Positions 18,445 to 27,045 of a stretch of DNA of 40,934 bases are shown here, piece by piece; the stretch's first letter is position 1, and each line of letters starts with the position of its first letter. Location of the stretch: positions 1 through 40,934 of the forward strand of contig JAQXVF010000029.1 in assembly GCA_029224785.1 (NCBI GenBank), in the 5' to 3' direction. A program made the translations under genes and the position numbers. Source of the DNA: Bacillota bacterium (GTDB taxonomy: Bacteria > Bacillota > Clostridia > Oscillospirales > Oscillospiraceae). The notes beneath the pieces are model-generated. The model saw only the letters and a list, made by a program, of their open reading frames with translations. It did not search any database and was not told the DNA's origin.

Positions 18445-20094
18445 ATGAGCATTTCAAGAATTGACCAGACCGTCGTTCGGGAGGATGGCAGTGTAATCTA
18501 CGCTTTCCGGCTGAATGGTTTTCTCACATACCTGTATCAGCCTGCCAATGAGCTTCAGTCCAATCTGATCAACTACGGTTTTACCGGCCCGACTATGGCG
18601 GTTTTTCCTGACCGGAAGCTGACCATGGAGGAAATGGAGAAGTTTGCAGAGGAGAGCGGCCTTGCACAGCTCTCCCGCAAGAACGGTACCGGGATTGTGT
18701 TCCTGAATCCCAAGGGAGAGACCTGGGCAGGGGAGGAAGCCGGCGCTTATGAGGCACTGACGGCCAACCTTGCCATTGCCCAGAGCAATTTCCGGGACGG
18801 CATGGCCATCATGAAGGATGATGCTTATCCGGATCGGGTTGAGTACAATGTGCTGGGCTCCTGCGTCCGGATGTACGTCTATGCCTTCGGCACCGGTGCA
18901 GACTATGTTTCCCGGAATTACCTGCGGCCGATGGCCGGCAGCGCCATCCTGGGAGACCTGGGCCGGGCGGACCTGACCATGGTATGCTGTACTCTGGTCG
19001 GCGGCAAGGAAATGCCCAAGCCTGAGAAAAACGACATCCATGTGGTTTCCGTTGGGCATACGGCACAATACAATGCCGTGTTGGAAGCGTCCTGCGGTCA
19101 GATTGTTTGCCGGGACGATCTGGATCTTGCCCGGGATTTCAAGGAAGTGGTGGGCAACTACCGCCGCTGGCGGGGAGAGATTGTCAAGGCGTACAACTAC
19201 GATGCCGAGAACATCGTGGATCAGGCTGCCTCCGTCATGCTTCCTGTATCGGATGACAATGAGATCTTTGCCAAGCGCAGAATGTTCCGCCCGGTGAAAG
19301 AGCACAAGGTGGGCTATGTGGTGTTCTACGACAAGGACCTGGACGTGAAAAACGGCAAGGTACCGCTGATGATGGTATTCCACGGCGGCGGAGACTCTGC
19401 CTATGCCACGGCGTCCCTGGCGGAGTGGCCGGAAATCGGTCAGGCAGAGGGCTTTATCACCGTCGCGGTGGAAATGCACATGATGGTCTCTGCCAAAGAG
19501 GTGTCTGCGCTGATTGACCACCTGATGACCCAGTATTCCATCGATCCCGGAAAGATCTACGCCACCGGTTTCTCCATGGGTGGCATCAAGAGTTGGGATC
19601 TGTTTGAGCAGTGCCCGGAGCGGTTTGCAGCCCTTCTGCCCATGAATGCCATCGACTATGTGGGCAACAACTGCTTCGGCACAAAAACGCAGGATGTGAA
19701 CCGGGATACTCTGGTGCCTCTGTTTTACATCGGCGGGGTGGACTCCTTTGGCGTGGAACTGCCCATGCATCATGAGCGGGCGATCCAGCGACTGGAGTAT
19801 CTGTCTCAGGTGAACCGCTTCCGCAAGCCTTTCCATGCTTCTCTGGAGGAAAAGGACCGCTGGGAGGATCCTTTGATGGCGGTGAAGGGAGATCGGGTGG
19901 AGCTGCTGCATGACGACAGCTTCCCGGACAGCCAGTATTTCGCCCACTATTTCGACAGCGAGGACGGAAACTGCTACACGCTGCTGATGGGAGTAACCCA
20001 TCATGCCCACGAGATCCGGCCATTTACCAACCGCTTTGCCTGGGATTTCGTCAAGAGATTCAGAAGAACGGAAAACGGAATTGTGATCGAATAA
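18445..20094 (+). CDS. Alpha/beta-hydrolase esterase, PHB-depolymerase/LpqC-like, with unassigned N-terminal domain
   Basis: The protein has 549 residues. The C-terminal half is an alpha/beta hydrolase: oxyanion FHGGGD near 312, nucleophile Ser377 in GFSMGG, and a YSIDPGKIYATG segment typical of esterase-D/PHB-depolymerase-like and feruloyl-esterase-like enzymes. A late THHAHEIRPF segment is a candidate for the catalytic His. The first 250 residues do not match a family I can name. There is no signal peptide. It begins 15 bases after the carboxylesterase and is followed by a terminator, closing the permease-esterase transcript. Its likely role is removal of acyl groups from imported sugar esters. 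Confidence 0.75.
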   Translation: MSISRIDQTVVREDGSVIYAFRLNGFLTYLYQPANELQSNLINYGFTGPTMAVFPDRKLTMEEMEKFAEESGLAQLSRKNGTGIVFLNPKGETWAGEEAGAYEALTANLAIAQSNFRDGMAIMKDDAYPDRVEYNVLGSCVRMYVYAFGTGADYVSRNYLRPMAGSAILGDLGRADLTMVCCTLVGGKEMPKPEKNDIHVVSVGHTAQYNAVLEASCGQIVCRDDLDLARDFKEVVGNYRRWRGEIVKAYNYDAENIVDQAASVMLPVSDDNEIFAKRRMFRPVKEHKVGYVVFYDKDLDVKNGKVPLMMVFHGGGDSAYATASLAEWPEIGQAEGFITVAVEMHMMVSAKEVSALIDHLMTQYSIDPGKIYATGFSMGGIKSWDLFEQCPERFAALLPMNAIDYVGNNCFGTKTQDVNRDTLVPLFYIGGVDSFGVELPMHHERAIQRLEYLSQVNRFRKPFHASLEEKDRWEDPLMAVKGDRVELLHDDSFPDSQYFAHYFDSEDGNCYTLLMGVTHHAHEIRPFTNRFAWDFVKRFRRTENGIVIE

Positions 20095-20101
20095 GCTTTT
20101 T

Positions 20102-20133
20102 CAGGCGGCCTGACAGGGCCGCCTGATTCTTGT
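20102..20133 (+). terminator. Terminator after the esterase gene
   Basis: CAGGCGGCC (20102-20110) pairs perfectly with GGCCGCCTG (20117-20125), followed by a moderately T-rich stretch. Confidence 0.7.
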
Positions 20134-20219
20134 ATGGGTCCTTCCGTTCGGGTTGTATGGTCGGACTATTCAAAATTAGGAGAGTAATTTGTGCAAAATA
20201 CACATAAATCATATTTTTC

Positions 20220-20248
20220 TTGACAGAAAATTCGCAGAATATTATAAT
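20220..20248 (+). promoter_or_regulatory. Consensus sigma-70-type promoter
   Basis: Exact TTGACA (20220-20225) and TATAAT (20243-20248) are separated by 17 bases, 36 bases before the ribosome-site/ATG region of the first beta-lactamase-fold gene. It should be active without an activator, unlike the promoter at 13142. Confidence 0.9.
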
Positions 20249-20283
20249 CAATTGTAGATTTGAAACCATAAGGAGGAAATACA

Positions 20284-21459
20284 ATGGCAAGAACAACGGA
20301 CCTTGATCGCCTGCTGGAGACCTTTCTGCAGGAGGGGCTTCCTGGCTGCGGATTGAAGGTCGCACAGAACGGCAAGACCCTGTATGAGGGCTATTTTGGC
20401 TATGGAGACGTGGAGAAGAAAGTGCCGGTGACGGATCGATCTGTTTTCCGGATTGCGTCCATGTCCAAGATTGTCCTGTATACTACCATGATGATGCTCT
20501 ATGAGCGGGGGAAATTCCTGCTGACGGATCCCATCTCCCGCTACCTGCCCCAGTGGAAGGAGAGCAGAAAACTGGTGATGATGCCCAATGGTCAACTTAA
20601 CACGGTTCCCACGGAAAGGCCTATCAATTTCAGCGACGTGATGTCCATGAAGTGCGGCCTTCCATACTGCAATGGTCCTGCACTGACGGAGGACCGGACT
20701 CTGCTGTCCATGCAGGAGTGCATGAAGCCCCTGTGGGAAAAGGGCCATTTTACGGTCCAGGAGCAGGTGGAAGCCATGTCTCAGGCGCTTTTGTCCTTTG
20801 AACCGGGCACCCACTGGATGTACGGCTTCTCCAGCGAGATCGCAGCGGCTCTGGTGGAGAGAATCACGGATATGCCTGTGGATGATGCGCTTCGTACTTA
20901 CATTCTGGATCCTCTGGGAATGGAAAACACCCGGTCCCGTTTCTTTGGAGATATTCAGGAGCGGATGGTGAAGCTCTACTCCCGGGATGATGACGGAAAG
21001 CTGACCCCGGTCAACAGCAGCCTGGATGACAAGCACCTTCCCGGCGCAGAGCATGAGATGGGCTGGGGACGGCTGTTCTCCACGGTGGATGACTATTCCC
21101 GGCTGATGCAGATGCTCGCCTGCGGCGGTGTCTTTGACGGCCACCGTCTGATGGGCAGAAAGACCATCGATATGATGCGCTCCAACGGTCTTTCCGGTGT
21201 GCAGCTCCGGGAATTCCAGAATGAGGTCTATAATGAGGGTTATGGCTACGGCTACGGCGTTCGTACCCTCATCGATCAGGGGCAGGGCAACCACAATGGC
21301 TCGTTGGGAGCCTTCGGCTGGTCCGGTTTCTTCGGTACCTGGTGCGAAGCTGATCCGGAAGAGGGCCTGTCCGTTGTCTATATGCATAACTGTATGTCCG
21401 AGACGGACCGTTTTGAGCATCTGCGGGTGCGCAGCGTGTCCTACGGTCTGGTGGAATAA
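20284..21459 (+). CDS. Serine hydrolase of the class-C beta-lactamase family (esterase-like), copy 1
   Basis: This 391-residue cytoplasmic protein lacks a signal peptide, unlike true beta-lactamases. The active-site SxxK is Ser59-Met-Ser-Lys62; a YGFSSE segment near 179 occupies the place of the YxN/YxS motif, and HNGSLGAFGW near the C-terminus replaces the KTG box. These features fit EstB-type esterases (PF00144) rather than antibiotic resistance. The AAGGAGG ribosome site and a consensus promoter sit upstream. The next gene is a paralogue with the same active-site spacing. By context it probably hydrolyses acyl esters of the imported sugar. Confidence 0.85.
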   Translation: MARTTDLDRLLETFLQEGLPGCGLKVAQNGKTLYEGYFGYGDVEKKVPVTDRSVFRIASMSKIVLYTTMMMLYERGKFLLTDPISRYLPQWKESRKLVMMPNGQLNTVPTERPINFSDVMSMKCGLPYCNGPALTEDRTLLSMQECMKPLWEKGHFTVQEQVEAMSQALLSFEPGTHWMYGFSSEIAAALVERITDMPVDDALRTYILDPLGMENTRSRFFGDIQERMVKLYSRDDDGKLTPVNSSLDDKHLPGAEHEMGWGRLFSTVDDYSRLMQMLACGGVFDGHRLMGRKTIDMMRSNGLSGVQLREFQNEVYNEGYGYGYGVRTLIDQGQGNHNGSLGAFGWSGFFGTWCEADPEEGLSVVYMHNCMSETDRFEHLRVRSVSYGLVE

Positions 21460-21477
21460 GGGAAAGGGGAGAGAACC

Positions 21478-22677
21478 ATGTCTGATTTCAAGCATCTGGA
21501 TGAGCTTTTCCGGAAATTTACGGATGACGGACTGCCGAGCTGTTCCTGCATCATTGCCAAAAAGGGCGAAATCCTGTACGAGGGCTATTTCGGAATGGCG
21601 GACCTGGAAAACAAGGTGCCCCTGACCAGGGAGCATGTGTTCCGCCAGGCCAGCCTGACCAAAATTGCCATGTACACCACCGCCATGATGCTCTATGAGC
21701 AGGGCCGCTTCCTGATGACCGATCCCATCTCCAAGTTTTTCCCGGAGTGGAAGGAATCCAGGAAGATGGTGACCAATCCCGACGGCTCTGTGGAGATCGT
21801 ACCAACGGACAAGCCCATCACCGTGAAGAACATCATGAATATGACCTGCGGACTGCCGTACCACATGATCATCGGCGGCCAGAGAGTGCAGCATCCCACC
21901 TCGGAGGCCATGTGGCACGCCATGGAGCCTTTGATGGCCAAGGGATATTACACCCTGCGGGAGCAGATCGAGGCCATCAGCAAGGTGCCGCTGGCCTTTG
22001 AGCCGGGCAGCCGGTGGCTGTATGGCTTTGCCAGCGAACTGACAGCCGGTCTGCTGGAAGCCGTGACCGGCAAGCCTGCGGAGATCGTCATCAAAGAAAT
22101 GCTCTTTGAGCCGCTGGGAATGGACAGCTCTGCAAACTTCCTCTTTGGCGATCTGGAGCAGCGTCTGGTGAAGGATTACTACCTGTACCCCGATAAAAAG
22201 CTGGGCGACGAGAATGCCCTGTATATCTGCCCGCCGGAGAGGGAAGCCACCATGGTTGGTCCTTTGGGCACGGTGCCCGGCTTCTCCAGGGTGATTACCA
22301 ACTGCTGGGATTACACCAAGCTGATGCAGATGCTGGCAAACGGCGGCGTATATGACGGCAGAAGGATTATGGGCCGGAAGACCATCGATCTGATGCGGAC
22401 CAACACCCTTTCCGACACCCTGATTCGGGAGGACTTCTCCAACAATTATCTGGCAGGCTACGGCTACGGTTACGGCGTCCGCACCTTGATGGATCGGTAT
22501 GTAGGCCATCATAACGGTTCTCTTGGCGCCTTTGGCTGGACCGGCGGTTCCGGCACCTGGGCCGAAGCCGACCCCTCTGAGGGTGTATCCATCGTGTATA
22601 TGCATAACATTCAGCCCAATCTGGAGGAGTACCATCACCTCCGTATGCGCGCTACGGCATACGGCTGCCTGGAATAA
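21478..22677 (+). CDS. Serine hydrolase of the class-C beta-lactamase family (esterase-like), copy 2
   Basis: The protein has 399 residues and is clearly a tandem duplicate of the gene 18 bases upstream: SxxK is again at Ser59-Leu-Thr-Lys62, with YGFASE and HNGSLGAFGWTGGSGTW. The two share blocks such as LYEGYFG, MMLYEQGRF-like and MGRKTIDLMR-like segments, but have diverged throughout, so they may favour different acyl positions or chain lengths. No signal peptide. A strong terminator follows and closes the locus. Confidence 0.85.
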   Translation: MSDFKHLDELFRKFTDDGLPSCSCIIAKKGEILYEGYFGMADLENKVPLTREHVFRQASLTKIAMYTTAMMLYEQGRFLMTDPISKFFPEWKESRKMVTNPDGSVEIVPTDKPITVKNIMNMTCGLPYHMIIGGQRVQHPTSEAMWHAMEPLMAKGYYTLREQIEAISKVPLAFEPGSRWLYGFASELTAGLLEAVTGKPAEIVIKEMLFEPLGMDSSANFLFGDLEQRLVKDYYLYPDKKLGDENALYICPPEREATMVGPLGTVPGFSRVITNCWDYTKLMQMLANGGVYDGRRIMGRKTIDLMRTNTLSDTLIREDFSNNYLAGYGYGYGVRTLMDRYVGHHNGSLGAFGWTGGSGTWAEADPSEGVSIVYMHNIQPNLEEYHHLRMRATAYGCLE

Positions 22678-22707
22678 GAGGATCCGCAACGGCAGAATAT
22701 GAAAAAC

Positions 22708-22755
22708 AGGCAAAGGCAGACGCATATAACGGTATGCTGTCTGCCTTTGCCTTTT
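22708..22755 (+). terminator. Strong terminator at the end of the carbohydrate-ester locus
   Basis: A perfect 14-bp stem (AGGCAAAGGCAGAC, 22708-22721, with 22739-22752) continues inward with GCATA/TATGC across a one-base bulge and is followed by TTTT. An ATG at 22699 that would start the next gene earlier lies before this hairpin, so it is unlikely to be used. Confidence 0.9.
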
Positions 22756-22770
22756 CCGGGAGGGAAAACC

Positions 22771-22992
22771 ATGGAGAATTCGGGACGATTGGAAGCATTC
22801 GAAAAAATGCTTGCAGCGGTGAGAGAAAACTATGATTCGACGGTTTCCGGAATGGCTCAACTGAAAGCGGCAGGAAAAGAAAAGACGGTTACCTACCGCC
22901 AGTTGATGGGGAATAAGCTGGAACTGCAGAATATGCTGTCCCTGTACCGGATCTTCGGACTGATTGAAGGGGATGGGAAAGGAGACGGGTGA
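22771..22992 (+). CDS. Small hypothetical protein, 73 residues
   Basis: Start chosen at the ATG at 22771 with a GGGAGGG site; the earlier in-frame ATG lies in front of a terminator. The protein is mostly charged and helical (SGRLEAFEKML, YRQLMGNKLELQNML), with no signal peptide, membrane segment or recognised motif. The C-terminus is Gly/Asp-rich. I do not recognise the family. It precedes the lipoprotein gene by 86 bases. Confidence 0.6.
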   Translation: MENSGRLEAFEKMLAAVRENYDSTVSGMAQLKAAGKEKTVTYRQLMGNKLELQNMLSLYRIFGLIEGDGKGDG

Positions 22993-23078
22993 AAAGCAGG
23001 GGATTGCACTGCAAAGGACAAGTCGTACACCCAGAGCTGATCTGGAACGTTATGCAGTATACAAAGGAGGTCCTCCCC

Positions 23079-24599
23079 ATGAAAAAGCGTCTTTTTTGGG
23101 CTGCGATTCTGACGGTGTTCATCCTGTGCTGTGGGTGCTCTGCAGCATTTCGGACAGAAACCACGCAGCCAACGGAAACCACGCAGCCACAGCCGGATTA
23201 TGCGTTTACGGAAGTATACCGGAGGGTATCGGAGCCTTATGGTTCTTCGTTTATCCTGCAGGGGAAGGTACTTCAGACGGTTGTCCGGCAGCGCACCTAT
23301 GAATTCCATTCTTCCCTGACGGAAGACCAGCGGGACGCCTTCCTTTCCGCTCAGGAGTATCTTTGCGAGCTGCTGGACGGTCATGGCATTTTCACTGACG
23401 GCCTGACATTCCGCGTACTGGGGGAGTATACAAACTGGACGGATGCCGAAAACGGCATTGCATATTACGGCTTCCACACCACGGGAACCTGGGAGCAAGC
23501 TCTGACCACTGTGCAGGCTGCTATGGGAGACTATACCAACTATGGATATTTGTATGCCCTTGCAAATCATGTTGCGGCAGAGCTTGGATGGCAGCAGGAT
23601 GAGGTGGGGGAAGTCTCCCGGAATGCATTGGGAAGGGACAGCAGCCTGCTGAACCTGGTGTATCCCTGCTTTGATGAGGTGTATACCGACAAGAAAGAAA
23701 TTGCCGCCTGCAAGGCCGCTGCAAAGCGGATCTTATCCGAGCTGGAGGATCCCTGGTCGGAGGAAGCGTTTCTGCAGGAACGGATGGACTATGCCCAGGC
23801 AAGGAAAATGGATTTTCAGCCCACATATCTGACCTTTGCCTACTACAGCCAAAGCTGTCCACTGAAATTCAGGACGCAGTATCTGGAGGTATTCCGGGAT
23901 GAAACATTTGAACAGGACGGCTATGTCACCATGGGCAATGCGTTCGAGGATTACTTTGCCGGTACCGATGCCATCATCCGAACCTTCCAATGGCTGGATG
24001 AGCAGTTGACAGGCTTCAGGGAAATCTTCCAGGTCGGGGATCCGGAATTGGTTCCCGTACAGCTCAAAGGCGAAGTCGGAAGAACCTCGCTGTACAGTGT
24101 TGCAGGGTACTACCTGACCGCAGGCGGCTCTCCTGCCATTTGTGCGGAAACGATCCACTGCCTTGGCCACGAATATGTCCACTATCTCTATTGGCTTCGG
24201 GGCGGCACACAGGATCCGGACTATGAGTCGTGGCTCAATGAGGTTACTGCCTGCTACTATACGGTTGCAGGTGACTTTGAGATCCTGTATCGGTTTGGAA
24301 ACGGAGAGTACCCCGGACAGATGGAGGATGTGGGAGAGGCTTTCGATGACCCTTCTGATTATATCAGGTTATTACGAAGGGTCTATAGGGATCAGGAAGG
24401 CATGAAATATCGGTATTATCTGAAAACAGAGTATGACCTTCGCCCTGCCTTCGGCGAGTATTTTATCCGCACCTATGGTGAAGAGACCTTCCTGAACAGT
24501 ATGCTTGCACCATCCAGGGTGAAGGAGTATACCGGAAAGACCATGGACCAGATCGTGGACGACTGGTGCGTCGATATGGACAATCCGGAAAACGATTGA
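23079..24599 (+). CDS. Lipoprotein with HExxH zinc-peptidase (gluzincin-like) motif
   Basis: This encodes 506 residues from the ATG at 23079, which has a perfect AAAGGAGG site; a longer reading frame upstream lacks one. The lipoprotein signal ends CCGC with Cys20 as the likely lipidated residue, then a Thr/Gln/Pro linker (TTQPTETTQP). In the C-terminal part, His364-Glu365-Tyr-Val-His368 is followed by Glu388 in WLNEVTACYY. This HExxH plus downstream NE pattern is that of gluzincins (peptidase MA-like clan). The protein should sit on the outer face of the membrane and may cleave peptides or wall proteins. The first 340 residues have no family I can name. Lack of a close family match makes the peptidase role an inference. 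Confidence 0.75.
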   Translation: MKKRLFWAAILTVFILCCGCSAAFRTETTQPTETTQPQPDYAFTEVYRRVSEPYGSSFILQGKVLQTVVRQRTYEFHSSLTEDQRDAFLSAQEYLCELLDGHGIFTDGLTFRVLGEYTNWTDAENGIAYYGFHTTGTWEQALTTVQAAMGDYTNYGYLYALANHVAAELGWQQDEVGEVSRNALGRDSSLLNLVYPCFDEVYTDKKEIAACKAAAKRILSELEDPWSEEAFLQERMDYAQARKMDFQPTYLTFAYYSQSCPLKFRTQYLEVFRDETFEQDGYVTMGNAFEDYFAGTDAIIRTFQWLDEQLTGFREIFQVGDPELVPVQLKGEVGRTSLYSVAGYYLTAGGSPAICAETIHCLGHEYVHYLYWLRGGTQDPDYESWLNEVTACYYTVAGDFEILYRFGNGEYPGQMEDVGEAFDDPSDYIRLLRRVYRDQEGMKYRYYLKTEYDLRPAFGEYFIRTYGEETFLNSMLAPSRVKEYTGKTMDQIVDDWCVDMDNPEND

Positions 24600-24632
24600 G
24601 AATCTCGGAGAATCATGAAAAGAGGAAACAAT

Positions 24633-25349
24633 ATGATCATTCCTTCTCATTTTGTCATCAACGGAGTCCCAGCCTTGCTGTATGGACAGGACTGCGGCAG
24701 AGTGTTTCTGCACGTTCACGGGCAATTCGGCTGCAAGGAAGAAGCGTCCCGATTGGTGGAGATCATATGTCCCAGGGGTTACCAGGTGCTGAGTGTGGAT
24801 TTGCCCGGTCATGGAGAGCGGATCTCCCGTCCGGATTGCTTCGTTCCCTGGGAAGCCGTTCCGGAATTGCGGAAGCTCTTCGCATATGCCAGGAAACGCT
24901 GGAGCAGGATCAGCCTGTATGCTGTCAGCATTGGTGCCTATTTCAGCTTGCTGGCGTTCCGGAATGTCAGAATTGAAAAGAGTATGTTCGTATCGCCAAT
25001 TCTGGATATGGACAAACTGATCCGGGACAGGATGCAGTTGGAAAACATTACCCGGGAACAGCTCAGGGAGGCTGGGGAGATCCCGATTTCATCGGGGGAG
25101 CCGCTTTCCTGGAAGTATCTTCAATATGCGGAGGAGAATCGGATCACCGAATGGAGCAGTCCTACGGCAATCCTGTATGCCGGAGGGGACACATTGACAG
25201 ACCGGCAGACGGTAAACCGCTTCATGGAGAAGTTTCCCTGCAGCCTGACGGTGATGGAGGACGGAGAGCATTGGTTCCACACACCGGAGCAGCTTGGGGT
25301 TTTGGAAAACTGGATCAAAAACGAAACGGAGCACAAGGATGGAGAATGA
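24633..25349 (+). CDS. Small alpha/beta hydrolase
   Basis: This encodes 238 residues from the ATG at 24633 (AGAGGA six bases upstream); the ATG at 24615 with a GGAG site is an alternative. Fold marks: LHVHGQFG oxyanion strand, VDLPGHGER after strand 4, the nucleophile elbow YAVSIGAY (A-x-S-x-G rather than G-x-S-x-G), an acidic residue in YAGGDTLTD, and a probable catalytic His in GEHWFH. There is no signal peptide. The closest general class is YqiA/serine-aminopeptidase-like hydrolases of unknown substrate. It overlaps the DUF2200 gene by 11 bases. Confidence 0.8.
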   Translation: MIIPSHFVINGVPALLYGQDCGRVFLHVHGQFGCKEEASRLVEIICPRGYQVLSVDLPGHGERISRPDCFVPWEAVPELRKLFAYARKRWSRISLYAVSIGAYFSLLAFRNVRIEKSMFVSPILDMDKLIRDRMQLENITREQLREAGEIPISSGEPLSWKYLQYAEENRITEWSSPTAILYAGGDTLTDRQTVNRFMEKFPCSLTVMEDGEHWFHTPEQLGVLENWIKNETEHKDGE

Positions 25350-25692
25350 AAAGGTGTTTGCCATGTCCTTTGGGAAGGTGTATCCGCTGCTGATTGCCAA
25401 GGCGGAGCGGAAGGGGAGAACACGGCAGGAGGTTTTCCGGGTGACAACCTGGCTTACGGGGTACACCGGGGAGGAAATTACATCCCTGATGACATCAGAG
25501 ATCACTTACGGGGATTTCTTTCGCAAAGCTCCCTGCCTGAATCCAGACAGACGAAAAATCAAAGGCTCTGTCTGTGGCGTGAAGGTGGAGACTGTCCGGG
25601 ATCCGCTGATGCAGGAGATCCGGTATCTGGACAAGCTGGTGGACGAGCTTGCCAAAGGCAAGGATCTGGAGAAGATCCTCAACCGGGGATGA
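25339..25692 (+). CDS. DUF2200 family protein
   Basis: The protein has 117 residues, starting at the ATG at 25339 inside the end of the hydrolase gene. The sequence shows the family pattern: FGKVYPLLIAKAERKGRT near the start, VTTWLTGY, FFRKAPCLNP, IKGSVCGVKVE, and the C-terminal RYLDKLVDELAKGKDLEKIL. DUF2200 proteins are small, soluble and widespread in bacteria, with no established function. Translational coupling to the hydrolase is likely. Confidence 0.85.
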   Translation: MENEKVFAMSFGKVYPLLIAKAERKGRTRQEVFRVTTWLTGYTGEEITSLMTSEITYGDFFRKAPCLNPDRRKIKGSVCGVKVETVRDPLMQEIRYLDKLVDELAKGKDLEKILNRG

Positions 25693-25725
25693 CAATGAAA
25701 AAGTGACATTCCCCATGATATAACG

Positions 25726-25758
25726 AAAAGCCTTCCGTTTCAGGGAAAACGGAAGGCT
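25726..25758 (-). terminator. Terminator of the exonuclease gene
   Basis: A 12-bp stem (AGCCTTCCGTTT with AAACGGAAGGCT) is followed by TTTT on the minus strand, just after the minus-strand stop codon. It may also serve the convergent DUF2200 gene. Confidence 0.8.
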
Positions 25759-25760
25759 GG

Positions 25761-26312
25761 TTACAGAGGAATGTACTGATTTATGTTTTTTCCCAGCAAG
25801 CGCATGATCTGAAGCTCATCCAGTGCATCCAAAAGCGCATTGTGGGTTTCAAAGTATGTACGGTTACCGGAGAGCAGGCGGAGCATGGGTTCTACCCCGT
25901 AGTTTCGCCGCATACGGCCGGTACGGAAGCAGTCGGCGGACGCGGGGATCCTAGGGTTGTGCTGTCGGTAGGCTGCCAGGCGCATGATGTCAAACCAGTC
26001 AAGACACTGAAACTCCGGCAGGCGAGTTCGGTCAAAACAGGCGTTGTAGGCAAAAACGGACCGGATGCCGCTATGCCGGAACCAGCAAAGAAGATCCTGT
26101 ATGGCTTCCTCTCTGGTACAGAGGATGGGCTTTACCGGCGTGTCCAGAAACAGAGCGTCAAGGTACATCCCGCCCATTTCACATTCTGCGGGCAGAATAT
26201 GGTATTTTGCATCCATAGGCTGAAAAGTATCCTCATCGCCGATAACGGTGCCGATGCTCATGACCTGATCTGCCCAGTTGGTTTCCGTGTCGATCACAGC
26301 GAATTTGCCCAT
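25761..26312 (-). CDS. DnaQ-like 3'-5' exonuclease
   Basis: This 183-residue protein has an AAGGAGA ribosome site. Exo I motif: Asp8 and Glu10 in VIDTETNW; a middle acidic motif is probably FAYNACFDRTRL; the C-terminal ETHNALLDALDEL gives the conserved His and Asp of the DEDDh class. It is a stand-alone exonuclease domain, shorter than the polymerase III epsilon subunit and similar in size to RNase T-like proteins. The substrate (DNA repair or RNA trimming) cannot be told. It is transcribed divergently from the GNAT gene. Confidence 0.8.
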   Translation of the reverse strand: MGKFAVIDTETNWADQVMSIGTVIGDEDTFQPMDAKYHILPAECEMGGMYLDALFLDTPVKPILCTREEAIQDLLCWFRHSGIRSVFAYNACFDRTRLPEFQCLDWFDIMRLAAYRQHNPRIPASADCFRTGRMRRNYGVEPMLRLLSGNRTYFETHNALLDALDELQIMRLLGKNINQYIPL

Positions 26313-26416
26313 GGCTCTGTCTCCTTGGTGTTCTTATGAATAGTATACCGGAAAAAAGCTCGAAAGGCAAGTTTTCAGAGACAAAAAAGACGTGAATTGG
26401 AGAAACAGGAGAAAAA

Positions 26417-26893
26417 ATGAGAATCTATGAGTCCCAGCTTCACGAAGAGCTGGCAGAAAAGCTGATCGCCATGTCCGTGGACTGGGAAGGGGAGAACAGC
26501 ACCTACGGCTATCGAAGAAATGACCGCAGTGATCTGGAGGGGAATCGGGTATTCCTGGCGGAACGGGATGGGGAGATCCTGGGCTACCTGCTGGGACATG
26601 AGGAAACCGCAAAACGGGCAAGCTCCATTATGCCTGACGGAACCCCGTATTTTGAAATAGAGGAACTGTATGTAGTGCCCGGACACAGATCGGAGGGAAT
26701 CGGCAGAGGTCTGTTCTGCACTGCAGAACAGATGGCGAGAGCGTCCGGACTCTGCTTCCTGATGCTCAGTACAGCAACGAAGAACTACAAACGCATTCTT
26801 CACTTCTATCTGGAGGAGCTGAGTATGGAATTCTGGAGCGCAAGACTATTCAAGAGGATATCGGATCCGGAGGAAACGAACGCTTCGGTGTAA
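26417..26893 (+). CDS. GNAT-family N-acetyltransferase
   Basis: This 158-residue protein has an AGGAG site. The acetyl-CoA loop is visible as VVPGHRSEGIGRGLF (R/Q-x-x-G-x-G/A pattern) after the EELYV strand; LGYLLGHEE is the preceding strand. The C-terminal KRILHFYLEELSMEFWSARLFK segment fits the last helices and strands. The substrate is unknown and no context points to one. The gene ends at a terminator shared with the convergent BMP transport operon. Confidence 0.88.
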   Translation: MRIYESQLHEELAEKLIAMSVDWEGENSTYGYRRNDRSDLEGNRVFLAERDGEILGYLLGHEETAKRASSIMPDGTPYFEIEELYVVPGHRSEGIGRGLFCTAEQMARASGLCFLMLSTATKNYKRILHFYLEELSMEFWSARLFKRISDPEETNASV

Positions 26894-26992
26894 GGGGTTG
26901 TTGTTTTTCAATTGTGAATAAACATCCGACGTATTCGGCTTCTTGTACGAAGACTCTGACAGGGAAAAAGTGGAACGAATCTTGAAACCATC

Positions 26993-27024
26993 AAAACGGC
27001 AGACACTTTTGTGCCTGCCGTTTT
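26993..27024. terminator. Bidirectional terminator
   Basis: AAAACGGCAG (26993-27002) pairs with CTGCCGTTTT (27015-27024). A/T runs flank both arms, so it can serve both the GNAT gene and the minus-strand ABC permease gene. The 100 bases before it hold nothing recognisable. Confidence 0.8.
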
Positions 27025-27045
27025 GTGTTTTGTATGTTGGATTCG

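Noticed and set aside
20284..22677. Antibiotic-resistance beta-lactamases
   Set aside because: No signal peptide, no YxN or KTG box of class-C enzymes; EstB-like esterase features and sugar-locus context instead.
22699..22770. Longer start for the 73-residue hypothetical protein
   Set aside because: It would place coding sequence across a strong terminator; the ATG at 22771 has a good ribosome site.
20248..22860. 870-codon minus-strand frame opposite the beta-lactamase-fold genes
   Set aside because: Shadow of two genes with intact SxxK motifs, good ribosome sites and a consensus promoter on the other strand.
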